From contig OX940872.1 of assembly GCA_954871525.1 (NCBI GenBank), positions 13,725,180-13,789,179 of the forward strand: a stretch of 64,000 nt of DNA, written 5' to 3'. The position numbers and the translations under genes were made by a program. Under the pieces are notes generated by a model. That model searched no databases. It worked only from the letters and a program-made list of their open reading frames with translations, and had not been told where the DNA came from. The stretch comes from Parietaria judaica. Taxonomy: Eukaryota; Streptophyta; Magnoliopsida; Rosales; Urticaceae. Below, piece after piece: positions 12,707-24,445 of this stretch. Positions within the stretch are counted from its first letter, which is position 1. Each line of letters starts with the position of its first letter.

Positions 12707-15700
12707 TTATAAATTGATAGGGACAATAATTGGAGCTGGTGGGACAATCTTCTCGATGGGTGTACAATCCCACCCTCGTTCCTTGCTGTAAGATACACTA
12801 AAATGCTTTGAAACCCAACTCTCGTCCTTTGACTTTCTCTCTCTCGCTAGCTTTCTCTGGTTCTCTTCAATGGCTTTCTTCGCTTTTGATGCTTTTGCCC
12901 AGTCCTTGTTGAGAATTCCTTGGCTCACCTCATTCCATACTACAGCTGATTCACTTGCCCATATCCCCTTTTAGATTAATTGATGACATTTTGAGTCCAA
13001 GCAAATTAGGTTATCTTTATGACACCATATATATGCACATATATATATATACATACATATTACAGAATATAGACACATGAAATACCACTGATTAGTTAAA
13101 TGTTTTCTCGGTTATTTGATGTAAAGAAGAAAGATTGAAATATAAGAGGTCATACTATTTATGACACTAAAACCTACCTTCTGCACCATAAATGAAAGTT
13201 ATGAAACCGTCTTTTTTTTTTTTTTTTTACTTCGATACAGAACCGGCCAACCGGCCAGGGACTTATAAGGCTAAGTAAATTCATGTAGCCGTTGACGTAT
13301 TTTAAATAATTATATGTTAAGATATTTAGATTTAATTTTATATATAAGATAATATATCAAAATAAATTGGGCCCATGGATTCTGGAGCCCGAGACTCCCT
13401 TTTTTCCGCTTATTAACAAGGGCTTGCCCGCACTGTACTTACAGCCTGCTTACACATACAAAGTTTATTAAAACTTTAAATAAACCTAATATTCAACAAC
13501 CTAATTCATCCGCAAGAGAAAGCTAATGTGTGTGTGTGTGTGTATATATATGTATATTACGCACAGTGCTTCATTTGCAATTTTTATCGGCTAGTTCATG
13601 AATATAAGTTTGAATGTATTGCTCACTTCTAAAAGATCTTAACATATTTATGAACCTAAACGGTACATTTTAATATATAATTTAGCTTCTACATACACGG
13701 TGCATGAAATTATACTAGAGTACATACCTTAGGGTCCTTGACTATTGGTGGTTTAGGCCTGGAAATTGCTTCTCTTGCGTCGTATATAATTTTGGTCCGA
13801 CCATTGCTTAAGTCAGTAATATTGATGGTTCTGTTTTCAGTAATTAAACGAGCATAAGAAATTACGGACAATATTATTTTACTTTTGCATGAGTGACAAT
13901 AAGAATAACCACACATGCAAACAATATTCTGAAATCACGACTTACTCATTCCAAGTGCCGTCGATACTGAAAAGAGGCTTCAACGAAGAAGAATTAAAGA
14001 GTTTTCCCTTTACTGATCTAGGGTTTCCTCTAAGACCAAATATAGAAGATCCACCATAGGTCAACTCGGCTTCAAGACCGGTTTCAGAACAACTGATTCG
14101 TTGTTTGCCTGTCCATTCCATTCCAGGAAATGGTAAGAACTTCACCAGAAGTTTTGGACATCTAATTGAATATGATTCTCCATGATTGTGGAGGTTCAGC
14201 TGCCTTTTTCCATGAGCCTCAACTTGAATATAAGTACCTAGAAAATCGTAATCATTTAGGAGAGTTGAATAAAACTAATGCACTAGCTTCAATTATTTCT
14301 CTCTGTGTTTGGTAAAAAAATTATGAAGTATATTATATCATCGTTTAAGAGTTTTATAAGAATTAAATTTTTGTCAGTTTTAAGTACTATTTAATAGGGT
14401 CATACCATAAAATTTTGCTACGGAAGTTTGGCACCATACAAGCTCAATGTTATCTTTCACATCCGTCGCGTGAAGGCCAGAAACCGGTGGGTGATGCGAA
14501 ACCTACATAAATGGTTTTCCAAGTAAAATTATAGAAAAATTAGAAGCAATAATTGTGAGCTTAAGCTTGACTTAGTCCGGATGACGACTAGAAGCCAGGA
14601 CGGGCAGAAACACTTGCGAGAAGTCAGCCCGGGTACCGACCAGAACAAAGGACGGACAGACGTTCAGCCCAGCTCGGGTGAACACATGAAGAGAATCCGC
14701 ATAGAAGGCAAGCTCAGCCCGGAGCATACGAGCAGGCCAGCTCGGGGACAGAAAGACTGTCCGGGCAGAAAAGGGAAAGTCTACCCAGAAAGGAAAGCGC
14801 GTCGCTTGAGGAGCAAGCAAAGATTTGGCGAGATTATTTAGGGTAGTTTCCATATTTAGTGCGACTCTGTTAGCTAGGGTTTTGCCTATGTGAGGCCTAT
14901 ATAAACCTAGCAGTGTACTCTGTAAATAAGAGTTGAGTCGAGTAGAGTCGAGTCCATTAGTCTTATCTTTTGTAATTGCCTTCAATAGTAATCAGAGAAT
15001 TTCTTCTCCCAAATTCGTGTTCTTAAGTTCGCTTGATTCGTGGTGATTGTTCGTGTTATTCGCAGATCCGTGATTTGGGATCCAACAATAATACTCGATG
15101 ACGACACTAAATAAAATAATTCAATTAACTTTACATTTGGACCCTCAAATACTCGTGTTATGTACGTGCAAACGACCCGATAATTGTACCTAGTAAATGA
15201 TGTGTATAAACTTAGTCAAACTGATAATAATTATCTTATAGATTTTATTTTTCTGTTTTTTTCTTCTTTCATAATTGTTATTTAATGTTCGTATTGGTCA
15301 CTAATTTACCTTATTACAAGTTTGCAATTACGTTGATAATAAACTTTATTATTCTGCTTAGAGTTAGAATTATCGAAAGATTGACGAGGCAAAATCCGTA
15401 TGTGGAAGAGGGCATATATAACATAATTCTTTGAGCCATGATAGAGAATGTAACCACGCACCGCTGGATCCGTAAGGTTATGGGGTATGAGGATTTATAA
15501 TTTACAGGTATGTCAACAAAATGATTTTTTTTTTTTGGTAATTAGCGACATAAGTGGCCAAGGTTTTCAAATTCCCTTAGGCATGATGCCGATGCCCAAA
15601 AATGACGGTAAAAGTCCCCAATGTGCACTAATCACTCTAATTGCAAAATTTCATTCAACTAATTGGATGATTGTTAGTCAACTAGTGAAGTGGCAATATT

Positions 15701-18700
15701 GACTGACACGCGGACATCTACGTGGCACGCCATGTCATTTTAAGAAAAATTGCCACATCTTTTTTATTTTAATTTTTTTTTCAATTTCTTTACGGGGACT
15801 ATTTATTTTCTTGCTCTCTCTCATGTTGCCACGTGTACATTCTCTCTCTCTCTCTCTCTCTCTCTCCCACACTGTCCCACGTGTCATCCAAATAAGTAAC
15901 CAAAATATTTTGTATTTATATTTGGGAACCCATGACCAAACCCAGATAAACAAAGTACTAAATTACTATATCAAAAGTATTTGGTATCAAAATGTAATGG
16001 ATATAAAAATTTAAATACCAAACATATCCATTAATATGTGAGCTATTTTTTTTTATTATTATCCGTCATTTTTTCAGGTAGTGGTTGAAAATACTACTAT
16101 AGTTGTAAATATTATCCTACTTATAAGTTTATTTTCGGGTAGTGGCAATACTACTAAAATTGTATATATTATCCTACTTATAAGGTTTAAATACTTACAT
16201 CTTGTGATAATTTAATAAAGTAAAATAAATATGAAATAAAGTTATCTATTTATCAACAAAATTACGACTAATTAAATAAATAATATAAGTTTAGCATAGC
16301 TACTGTAGCTAGCTTATTATGATTAGTTAATAAACATGATGATCATAAATCAATAGAAATTTTAAAAAAATGAATAATGGGACTCGACTAACGTAAACCC
16401 TTTTGATTGTTGAGAAATTTTATACTTATCTTGATAAAGTCCAACTAAAACTAAACTTTAGATAATGTGGTCTACTTGGCATGCCAATTACACGAGCTTA
16501 TTTCCTATTGGTTTAGTTAATTATACTTATCTTGATAATCTCTTAATATGTTTGCTATTTAAATTGTCATATTCAATACAATCTGTCACCAAAAAACTTC
16601 GGTGGTTTAGTGTTTTGTTTCTTTGGGCTCTGGGTTTCAACCTTAGAAGAGCAAAAAAAAAAAGGCTAGTTATTTGGATGGCACATGTCATAGTGTGGAA
16701 AAGAGAGAATGGACATGTGTCAACAGGTAAAGGCGAGAAGAAAAGTGGGCCACGTAAAAGAATTGCAAAAAAAAAAAATAACATGGGAAATAAATTAAAA
16801 ATGACGTGGCATGCCATGTAGATGTCCGCGTGGCGGTCAACACTGCCACGCCATCAGTTGACTAACAATCATCCAATTAGTTGGATGAAATTTTGCGATT
16901 AGTGTGATTAGTGCACATTGGGGACTTTTGCCGTCGTTTTTTGGCATTGGCATCATGCCTAAAGGAATTCAAAAACTTTGGTCATTTATACCGCTAGTTA
17001 CCCTTTTCTTTTTAATAACTCATTTATAAATACTCCAAGAGATAAATACATCAAAAGCAAACAAGAAAAACTAGTGTGTTAGAAATGGTGCTAGAGCCGA
17101 ATCTAACTTAAAGTGCGACCAGGAAGACGTTGCGACCCCGTTCAGCGGAATGATTACGGGTCACGTTCTCTTGAGCCGCGGTGGCAAATTTGTTTTCAAA
17201 TACACAACGCCGTGATAGGTAAATAATAGCCAAGAAATGGTCTCAAAATTGTGTGGTTTTGGGACACTAAAGCTTGAAACTATTTATGTATATGATTGAA
17301 CTATATTTGAAGGTTAAAAAATGCTTAAGATAATTGATTGATATTATCCAAAACCCATTCTTATAGTTATAGGTAATCTCCTACAAAAATTTCACGTAAC
17401 GTGCGACTAGAAACATTTGTGATTGTGGTAGCCTTAACAATGGTCAATGGTCAATATTTGAAATAAAACCTTGCAAAATATGTACATACGATCGGTTAAG
17501 TTTGCCAAATTTTATTTGTTTATAGCAATTAGTGAAGTGTATGCATCAACTAATTTTTCACATTAATTTTCCTAATTATGCTAAATCTACAAAAATGCAA
17601 GAGTACGAGACTATGTTTGGTCACTACTCACTATTGCAGTTAGCGAGACGTAAATATGTAAAATATAAACTAAGATACGGAAATTTGTTAGAACAATGAG
17701 ACATGTATTTTTAAATTTTTTTACCTGCTCGAGAAGAACGTTGAGATTTTCCCGTGACACGTGATGGGTCTCGCCGAGAATGGGGTTATAGGGAGCAGTT
17801 CCAAATATCAAAGGTTGGGAAGTAGATACACTCCAGGCTATCACAGCTGCGAACCTGTCTGTTGCATTTCCGCCGCTGTTGCACTTCGCCAATACGTCAC
17901 TGTTAATTGAATAAACTGTCTCGCCGTATAATTGAAGATGTGATTTCGGAATGTTGAATTGGGCCGGCAGCTGCACAATTCAGTATAAATATCAACCAAA
18001 AAGAATAAAGATGAAAATATCAAAATTTATATCATGAGCTATATACAGTCTTGTATAAATGCAAGGAACGAATAGCACTTCTAGAGATTGGGTCATGTTT
18101 TATTTTAATTAGTTCCTTGAGTTTAATATTTAGTATTTTAATTAGTTGTTTAAAATAACAATTAAATTAAATATTTAAAAAAAGGAATCAGAAATTTTAT
18201 TACAGAATCAAAATAATTAAGGAACTTGGCATTCTGAATTCTCAGTCCCGTATTTACAAGACTAGCTCTACATTTGTAAATTTTATTACTATATGGAAAT
18301 TGTACATTGAATAGTAGTACAAAACAATATGAATATGTCAATGTTATTCAGTTTTTATTAGCAATGTTTGATACCACTTTACGCAAAATGTGTGCTAAGT
18401 CTAATTTACAGATGTATTAAAGTGTACTATGGGTATACCGATTGACGGTTTTATGCGGGGTTTTATTACACAAGATGCAAGTTACCTGCAATAAGGGGTG
18501 CAATGCTGGTCGGTTAACTTTTTATTTTTCCACTTTTTGATACTCGTAACTTGCAATTTCGGCTATTTGTACTTTAGTAACTTTAACTTGTTTTTGAAAA
18601 CCAATTAACAATTTCCAGTTATCATAATTTGATAGCCGGTTTTAATAACCTTAACCTATTCTGAAATCGGTTAACTGTTTTTTTTAATACAATATTCAAC

Positions 18701-19434
18701 ACATTTATCGCAAAAATGGAACATATCGGTCAACATAACACATACTGATTCATAAAAGTAGCCCTAATAACTCTCGAACTTAATTCTAAAATAATAGTTA
18801 GAAATATATAGTATTTAAAACCGGTTAAAAAAATTTAACCGTTTATATTCAAAAATCAATTACTGGTCATAGTATCCGTTTTCCTTAACCCGTTTAAATA
18901 AAGTTCAGTTATGACTATTATAAATCGGATAGATTTTTGTTACGGTTTTAAAATTTTGTTAATAGCTATTCTGCACAAACATACAATTAGGCATAGGTTT
19001 CGTAATTGCGTTTGTTGGGAATGAAATGGGTTGTGTAGCGTCTCGTTTATTTACTTTTATAATAAAGGACTTAAAAGATGCCACGAGTCATAATGATACG
19101 ATGATTAATATACATCCAAGTATAGTTAATGTCATCATAAATAAGATCATCTCACGTCACCCTCTCGGTCTACAATTTTTTTATTTAATTTCTATCTCAA
19201 TTAATATTGTTAGTATCGATTTCCTGCAAATTGGGATGAAACAAATAAAGGACTTAAAAGATTGCACGAGTCGTAATGATACGATGATAAATATACATCC
19301 AAGTATAGGCAATGTCATCATAAATAAGATCATCTCATGTCACCCTCCTCTGATCGGTGTATAATTTTTTTTTTAAATAATTTCAATCTCAGTTCATAAT
19401 GTAAGTATCGATTTCCTGCTAATTGGAGTGAAAA

Positions 19435-19475
<41 letters not shown>

Positions 19476-20442
19476 TTATTATTAAAACAATTAGCTTACC
19501 AATGAATATATACTGATCAAATGCTATAGATTAACTGTGATAACTGACAGATAAACTAACAAGTATTTCATAAAATACTACAAATACAAGAAATATATAA
19601 TACACTTCAATATTTATTTAGAAAATAATATGATATATAGTATAAATTGTATAAATATATTTACGTCCATGGTGGATTATAGCAGCATTTATTTTATTAA
19701 TATTTTAATGAGTTAGTTACAATAACAATTTCTTTAAAAAAATAAAAATAAAAAGAGATCCGAACCTTCGATAGGGCTCAGCCTCTATGCTATGAATCAT
19801 GAATCATTAAACAAGAAGAATATATTACACCACTGTCGCGGAAAACGATTGCAACCGCAAAACGATTACTATCACCTAGAAAACCGCACGGCACCTAAAA
19901 CCACGGTGCGGTGCCACGAGGACTTTAACCCTGCTTCAAGTTCGATTTTAGAATTGTATAACCACTTGATCAACTATATTGACTAATAAATTTTGATAAA
20001 AAAAAAAGTAGAGTCAAACGAAGACTTCTCGGAGAAGTCACCCGTCTTAGTGCTTTCTCACTAAGACGGGTGACTTGATGAGTTCGGAACATAATAAAGA
20101 AAAATATAGTGAATAAAACGAAGGTGTAGCAAGAACTAGCCTGTATTGTGGAGAAATCTGATCCTATCTGAACATTGTGAAAGAGACTGAGAATTCGTTG
20201 GATGAGATTGGGCGGTTTATAATCACTGCTTGAGTCTCCATTTGATGAAAAGTACGGCTTTGTCAGTACAATCTCAGTCCTCTCTTCTTCCTGCAAAACA
20301 CTCATATTTTGCTGCTCAGATCAATATACTTTCCGTTTTCTTTTCTTTGATTAACGAAGGACAAAAGTAGAGAAGACAACTTATTAAGGAAAGTCAGATG
20401 TTATGAAAGATATGAGGGGTTGAAACTTGAAGTACTGACCAT
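12707..20442 (-). CDS. ORP copy 1: oxysterol-binding-protein-related lipid transfer protein (ORP3/ORP4-like)
   Basis: Predicted 383-residue short ORP with only the lipid-exchange (ORD) domain; the family moves sterols and PI4P between membranes. CDS exons: 20440-20442 (start codon only), 20141-20290, 17725-17970, 14406-14502, 13946-14237, 13728-13830, 12707-12967. Exon 2 encodes the lid region (PPNLIQRILSLF), exon 3 the start of the barrel (LPAQFNIPKSHLQLYGE), and the exon 3/4 junction the family signature EQVSHHPPVSG, whose two His bind the PI4P phosphate in known ORPs. Exon 7 ends the domain (DESWVSKHFSVSYSKE). All junctions keep frame. The start codon falls at an ATG|GT donor. Exon 2 has a GC donor (CAG|GCTAGT). 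Intron 3 is 3.2 kb because of a solo LTR and a foldback element. Exact family member (3 or 4) is not settled. Confidence 0.88.
14554..15087 (+). mobile_element. Copia-type solo LTR in intron 3 of ORP copy 1
   Basis: 534 bp from TGTGAGCTTAAGC to GATCCAACA, with an exact 5-bp duplication ATAAT at 14549-14553 and 15088-15092. The TATA motif CCTATATAAACC is near 14897-14908. The start matches the LTR of the copia element at 61426-64000 (TGTGAGTTTAAGC), so it derives from that family. The GC-rich U3 (14590-14810) carries short degenerate repeats around AGCCCGG and GCTCGGG. Intron sequence on both sides resumes the sequence seen at the same place in ORP copy 3 (around 43400). It lies antisense to the host gene. 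Confidence 0.92.
15537..17002. mobile_element. Foldback / Mutator-like element, long inverted arms
   Basis: Inverted arms of about 370 bp (15537-15905 and 16660-17002) begin GGTAATTAGCG and, inverted, GGTAACTAGCGG. They share long blocks such as TAGGCATGATGCC and TTGACTAACAATCATCCAAT. The centre is AT-rich. Left and right arms differ in a CT microsatellite (15840-15866), present only on the left. Flanks are T-rich, so the 9-bp duplication expected for Mutator-like elements cannot be confirmed. No transposase. Sits in intron 3 of ORP copy 1. Confidence 0.75.
19062..19440. repeat. Two-copy tandem repeat, about 187-bp unit
   Basis: The unit starting AAGGACTTAAAAGAT (19066 and 19250) and running to TATCGATTTCCTGC is present twice. 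A weak open frame across both copies (19026-19364) is a by-product, not a gene: it translates the same words twice and lies inside intron 2 of ORP copy 1. Confidence 0.8.
19433..19484. repeat. (ATT)n microsatellite
   Basis: About 17 TTA units with one interruption, directly after the tandem repeat. Confidence 0.95.
20035..20076. repeat. Perfect 18-bp inverted repeat (hairpin) in intron 2 of ORP copy 1
   Basis: AAGTCACCCGTCTTAGTG (20035-20052) and its exact reverse complement (20059-20076) enclose the 6-base loop CTTTCT. Directly upstream GACTTCT-CGG-AGAAGTC forms a second short hairpin sharing bases with the first arm. It is 65 bp downstream of the exon-2 donor in the transcript sense. I do not see it in the other two ORP copies. 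Confidence 0.85.
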
Positions 20443-20689
20443 GGAGAAAGCTGTAGTCTGATCTTGTATTCTCAAGTTGTAAGTTTTGGCCTTACATATT
20501 GTTTTTGGATATGAAGTCAACCTAGATAATGAATAATAATTGAGTTTGTTGGTATCGTCAATAATCATGCGATTTCATAAGACGTGTTCGTACAAATATG
20601 GTGACAAAATAAAGCTTTTGGACCACTTCTTTCTTATCTCAAATGTCCATGTCTTAACAATTAAGGAAGGATGGCTTCCATAAAAAATT

Positions 20690-22337
20690 GGGAAAATTAC
20701 AGCAAAAATATTCAATCTTTGGTCAAACTACCGTGTATTCAACCTTTCAAATTAGCGGCAAAAATATCCAACGTGCGTTGACCATTACTTTGTCATGAAA
20801 TCGTTAGTTTTTCCGTTAAGATCTGTCATGTGGCCGTTAGCGGCAAAAATACCCAACCTTTTTTGTTGAAAACAATAATTTTTCATTTTTTTAATTTATG
20901 TTTTTTTTTTTCTTTTCTTGATTAGTGATAATTACTTGAATTCCAAATACATGGAATAACACAAAAGTTAGTCGAAACATCTATTGATTTCTTAATGTGC
21001 TTGTATAAGCTACATTTGGTACCCAACCTTTTTTTTTCAATATTTTTTTTAAAATATTTTTTTTCTTTTCATGATTAGTGATAATTACGTTAATTCCAAA
21101 TGCATGGAATAACACAAAAGTTAGTCAAAACATTTATTGATTTCTTAATTTGATTGTATAAGCTACATTTGGTGATAAAAATCTTATTCTTATGAGAAAT
21201 TTCAAACATAATGTTACGGGTATTTTAAGGAATTAAACAGGGTTTTGAAAATTGGTATCTGGATTCCGGCAATTCGGATTTCCGGATCCGGATACGGGTA
21301 GTGATTTTGGAATACCTAGAAAACTTGATCCAGATACGGGTAGTTAAAAAAAAATCAGATACCCGTTCCGGTTACAACCCTAATTACCATTTTCATTGGT
21401 AATTGACTGTTTTAGATCGAATTAATACAATCAATTAATATCTTCGTATTGAAAAAAATGGCTTAAGAATATATGCCAGTAAAAAAAAATATTATCAATA
21501 ATCAATGGAGCTTGATTAATAATAATTGGCTAAAAGACCTCCGTTTGGACCCCATTAAAGTTCTTACCCTTAAATACCCATGCTAAGAAATATGAATAGT
21601 GCCGAAGAAAGCTATGAAACACAATGAGCACCCACTTAAGGTCATTCTCCAAAAAAAAAAAAAGCCTTCATCGAAGGTCGATCCAACGCCGCAAACCGCG
21701 TCCTCATTTGGAGGCCGTACGTGCCCTCACGGGCGGCGCTTATATTGGACGCGCTACTTCACGCACGCGCCTCTGCTTACGTCATCAGACGTAAGCCTTT
21801 CTGAGGACTCGTAAGGAGGGCATGAGATGCGTGGTGGCTCGTGTGGGGCCGCGTGAGGTGCTCCTGACTCACTTTAAGTGTTCCGGGAGCATTATGATTC
21901 CATTTCTTGCAAACTTTATGACTTTTTAAGTATGTTGGTATTTCTGGAAACATATGGACACTGTGTTAATTTATTAAAAATCAATTACTTAAAATACCCA
22001 TAACATTATGTTAAAATATCTCATAATAATAAGATTTTTATCACCAAATGTAGCTTATACAAGCACATTAAGAAATCAATTGATGATTTGATTAACTTTT
22101 GTGTTATTCCATGTATTTGGAAGTCGAGTAATTATAACTAATCAAGTAAAGAAAAAAAATAAAAGCGTTGGGTATTTTTGCCGGTAACGGCCATATGAGG
22201 GATTTTAACGGAAAAATAACAATTTTATGCCAAAGTCAAGGTCAGCGCACGTTGGGTATTTTTGCTGCCGGTTTTAAAGGTTGGGTACACGGGAGGCAGG
22301 TTGACCAAAGGTTGGGTATTTTTTCCGTAATTTTCCC
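20690..22337. mobile_element. Mutator-like foldback element upstream of ORP copy 1
   Basis: 1648 bp. The ends are GGGAAAATTAC and its inverse; flanks TAAAAAATT (20681-20689) and TAAAAATAA (22338-22346) agree at 7 of 9 positions, compatible with a decayed 9-bp duplication. Inverted arms stretch to about 21230 and from about 21975. They share repeats of the type AAAAATACCCAACC and the block AAGCTACATTTGGTGATAAAAATC. The left arm has an internal direct duplication (about 20905-21017 and 21065-21177). The centre (21540-21930) is GC-rich, with no clear frame. It splits sequence that is continuous upstream of ORP copy 2, 247 bp from the start codon of copy 1. Confidence 0.8.
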
Positions 22338-22673
22338 TAAAAATAATTAAGAAAACTAGTAGTTGACGGCATTTAAAGATGAGCGCTGTACAGTTGAGTC
22401 AGCGGCATCGCTCAAGAGCCCGCCCGTTAACCGGCGACCGGTACAGTTCTAGTGAAAGAATATTAGAGCCAGCGATAAACTCTTTTTTAACCGTTTCATA
22501 TATATTTTTTATTTTTTTAATATTTAAGCAAAATTATGGCGGAAGAAAGTATAAGTAATTTAATTGTTAAATAATTAAATTTATTTATATATATAATCAA
22601 CTTTTCTTTATAGTATATATTAATGCTATCATTTATCGGTTATCCGGTATATCCAAAAAATATAATCAACACA
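22338..22673. other. Intergenic DNA homologous to the ORP copy 2 upstream region
   Basis: TAGTTGACGGCATTTAAAG near 22361 matches TAGTTGATGGCATTAAGAG near 27994 upstream of ORP copy 2, so the tandem duplication included upstream DNA. Otherwise AT-rich without genes. Confidence 0.55.
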
Positions 22674-22678
22674 TACAC

Positions 22679-23209
22679 TGTGAGCTTAAACTTGACTTAA
22701 ATTGTCACATAGAAGAATTCAGCTCTGCTCGGCGATGCGAGCAAGTCCGCCAGGAAGATGCGAGGAAGCGTGCTCGGCGGGAAACAAGCAAGTATGCTCG
22801 AGAAGGCGCGAGCAAGTGTGCTCGGAGAAATACGAGCAAGTCGGCCCGTGGTCAGAGAAGCTGACCGAGCAGGAAACGGAAACTCTACCCGGAAAGGAAA
22901 ACGCGTAGCTTGAGGAGCAACCATATCAAGTCAAAGATTTGGCAAGATTATTTAGGGTAGTTTCCAGATTCAGTGCGATTCTGTTAGCTAGGGTTTTGCC
23001 TATGTGAGGCCTATATAAACCTAGCAGTGTACACATTGTAAAGAGCCGAGAGTAGTCGAGATGTATAGAGTCCATTAGAGTTTTGAGTTATCTCTTTGTA
23101 TTTTGCCTTTGAATTAATCAGAGAAACCTTTCTCCCATTTGTGTTCTTGAGGTTGTTTTATTCTTGTCATATTCGTGGTTTTCGCCGATCCGTTTATTGG
23201 GATCCAACA
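22679..23209 (+). mobile_element. Copia-type solo LTR, second copy
   Basis: 531 bp from TGTGAGCTTAAAC to GATCCAACA, with an exact 5-bp duplication TACAC at 22674-22678 and 23210-23214. It matches the solo LTR at 14554 from GATTTGGCAAGATTATTTAG to the end, including TATA CCTATATAAACC. The U3 (22720-22860) holds its own array of short GC-rich repeats around GCGAGCAAGT and GTGCTCGG. It shows the same family was active twice within this locus. Confidence 0.93.
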
Positions 23210-23359
23210 TACACATTTGGTTTCAATTTAGAACGGCCCCTACAAAAACTCTATCAATATTGAGGCAAATGTCTAACTGCATCCTCGTTGATTGAATTCT
23301 CTTCGTCAATGTTGCGTGAGTTCCAAGCTCTTCATAAAAAGTGTGATAAAACCATGCAT

Positions 23360-23869
23360 GATCAGATTGGAAAGAAAATCTCTTCTCATTGGTTGCCTCC
23401 TCTGTCTTCATGTTGAACGTTGATGCGGCGATCCAAGGTATGAAGGCTGGATTAGGCGGGGTCTTCCAGAACCCCGAGGGAGTTGTTTTGGGTATTTTTG
23501 GAGAAAAAATTGGTGGCTGCACCTCGGTAGCGGTTGGCGAGGCTATGGCTATTCGCGCGGGACTTTGGGTGGCACGTGCTCATGGGCTCGATCAGCATCA
23601 TTGAATCTGATGCTAAGATCGTGGTGGATGCGATAAGTAAACCTCCATTGTCTAACGATCTTGGAACTATTACAGACGACATTCGACGCCTTAGCAATGA
23701 GTTTTGTGATATATCGTTCTCTTTTATAACCCGGTCGCTCATGCATTGGCCGCGAAGGCTTCTTATTTAAGTTTAGCGGGTTGCAATTTCGATGCCATTC
23801 CTATTTGGGTTGACCCCCTTTTGGTTTAAGACTTCTTCCTTTTTAATGAAATTCCTATTTAAAAAAAAA
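23360..23869 (+). pseudogene. LINE 3' fragment: RNase H-like domain and poly-A end
   Basis: Two frames joined by a frameshift near 23580 encode an RNase H-like domain of plant L1 LINEs: LNVDAAIQG (first Asp), VAVGEAMAIRAGLW (Glu) and SIIESDAKIVVDAI (second Asp). A third stretch, ALAAKASYLSLAGC, completes the terminal part. A stop near 23829 and an A run at 23860-23869 mark the LINE 3' end. The reverse transcriptase and endonuclease are absent, so it is a 5'-truncated copy. It is only distantly similar to the longer LINE at 28605-32849. Confidence 0.8.
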
Positions 23870-24445
23870 ATTGTATCAATATACCATTTATAAATTGAAC
23901 CATTAGAAGCTTAGATTATAGTATTTGTGTTCAAATTAAGGTTTGGATTTTAGTGATATCTTCAAGTTTTTATGTTTGTGTTTAGATTATAGTATTTGTG
24001 TTAGTATTAGGGTTTGGATTTGATTTATGGGTTCGATTTAGGAATACGGTCAAAAGTGTAGATCCATATTGAAATCAGTGTTCGACCATTGATATCGAGG
24101 ATAAAGTATATATCCTAAATATCAGGGTTATTAGTAACCTTACTAGCTCTTGGGTATATCGATCCCGATACCGGGGGTTTATACGTAGAGGATACTGTGT
24201 TATCAAGTGTAGCATATCCGTACGTTGGAGCTTGTATAAGATAATGATCCTCGCCTTTTATTAAATTACAGACACATTTTTTTATTCGTCATACATTTTG
24301 ATTCATTGTGTTAAATTAATATAATCACAACATTGATATACCGCATATTTATCAAGCATGCATAAGTTATTTATTTATGAAAAAATTAACAATATTCTTA
24401 TACATGTAATATTTGAGCATATGAGCAATATACTCTTATACATGC
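23870..24445. other. AT-rich spacer, nothing recognised
   Basis: Contains a short imprecise repeat around TTAGATTATAGTATTTGTG (23911 and 23980) but no gene or mobile-element ends. Confidence 0.5.

Noticed and set aside
14572..14985. 137-codon minus-strand frame
   Set aside because: Lies inside a solo LTR defined by exact 5-bp duplications; open only because the U3 is GC-rich and repetitive.
16465..16821. 118-codon frame
   Set aside because: Falls in the centre and right arm of a foldback element; hydrophobic and AT-driven, without homology that I recognise.
18490..18980. MITE rich in GGTTAAC-type motifs in intron 2 of ORP copy 1
   Set aside because: Motifs suggest an old hAT-like MITE, but neither inverted ends nor an 8-bp duplication could be defined.
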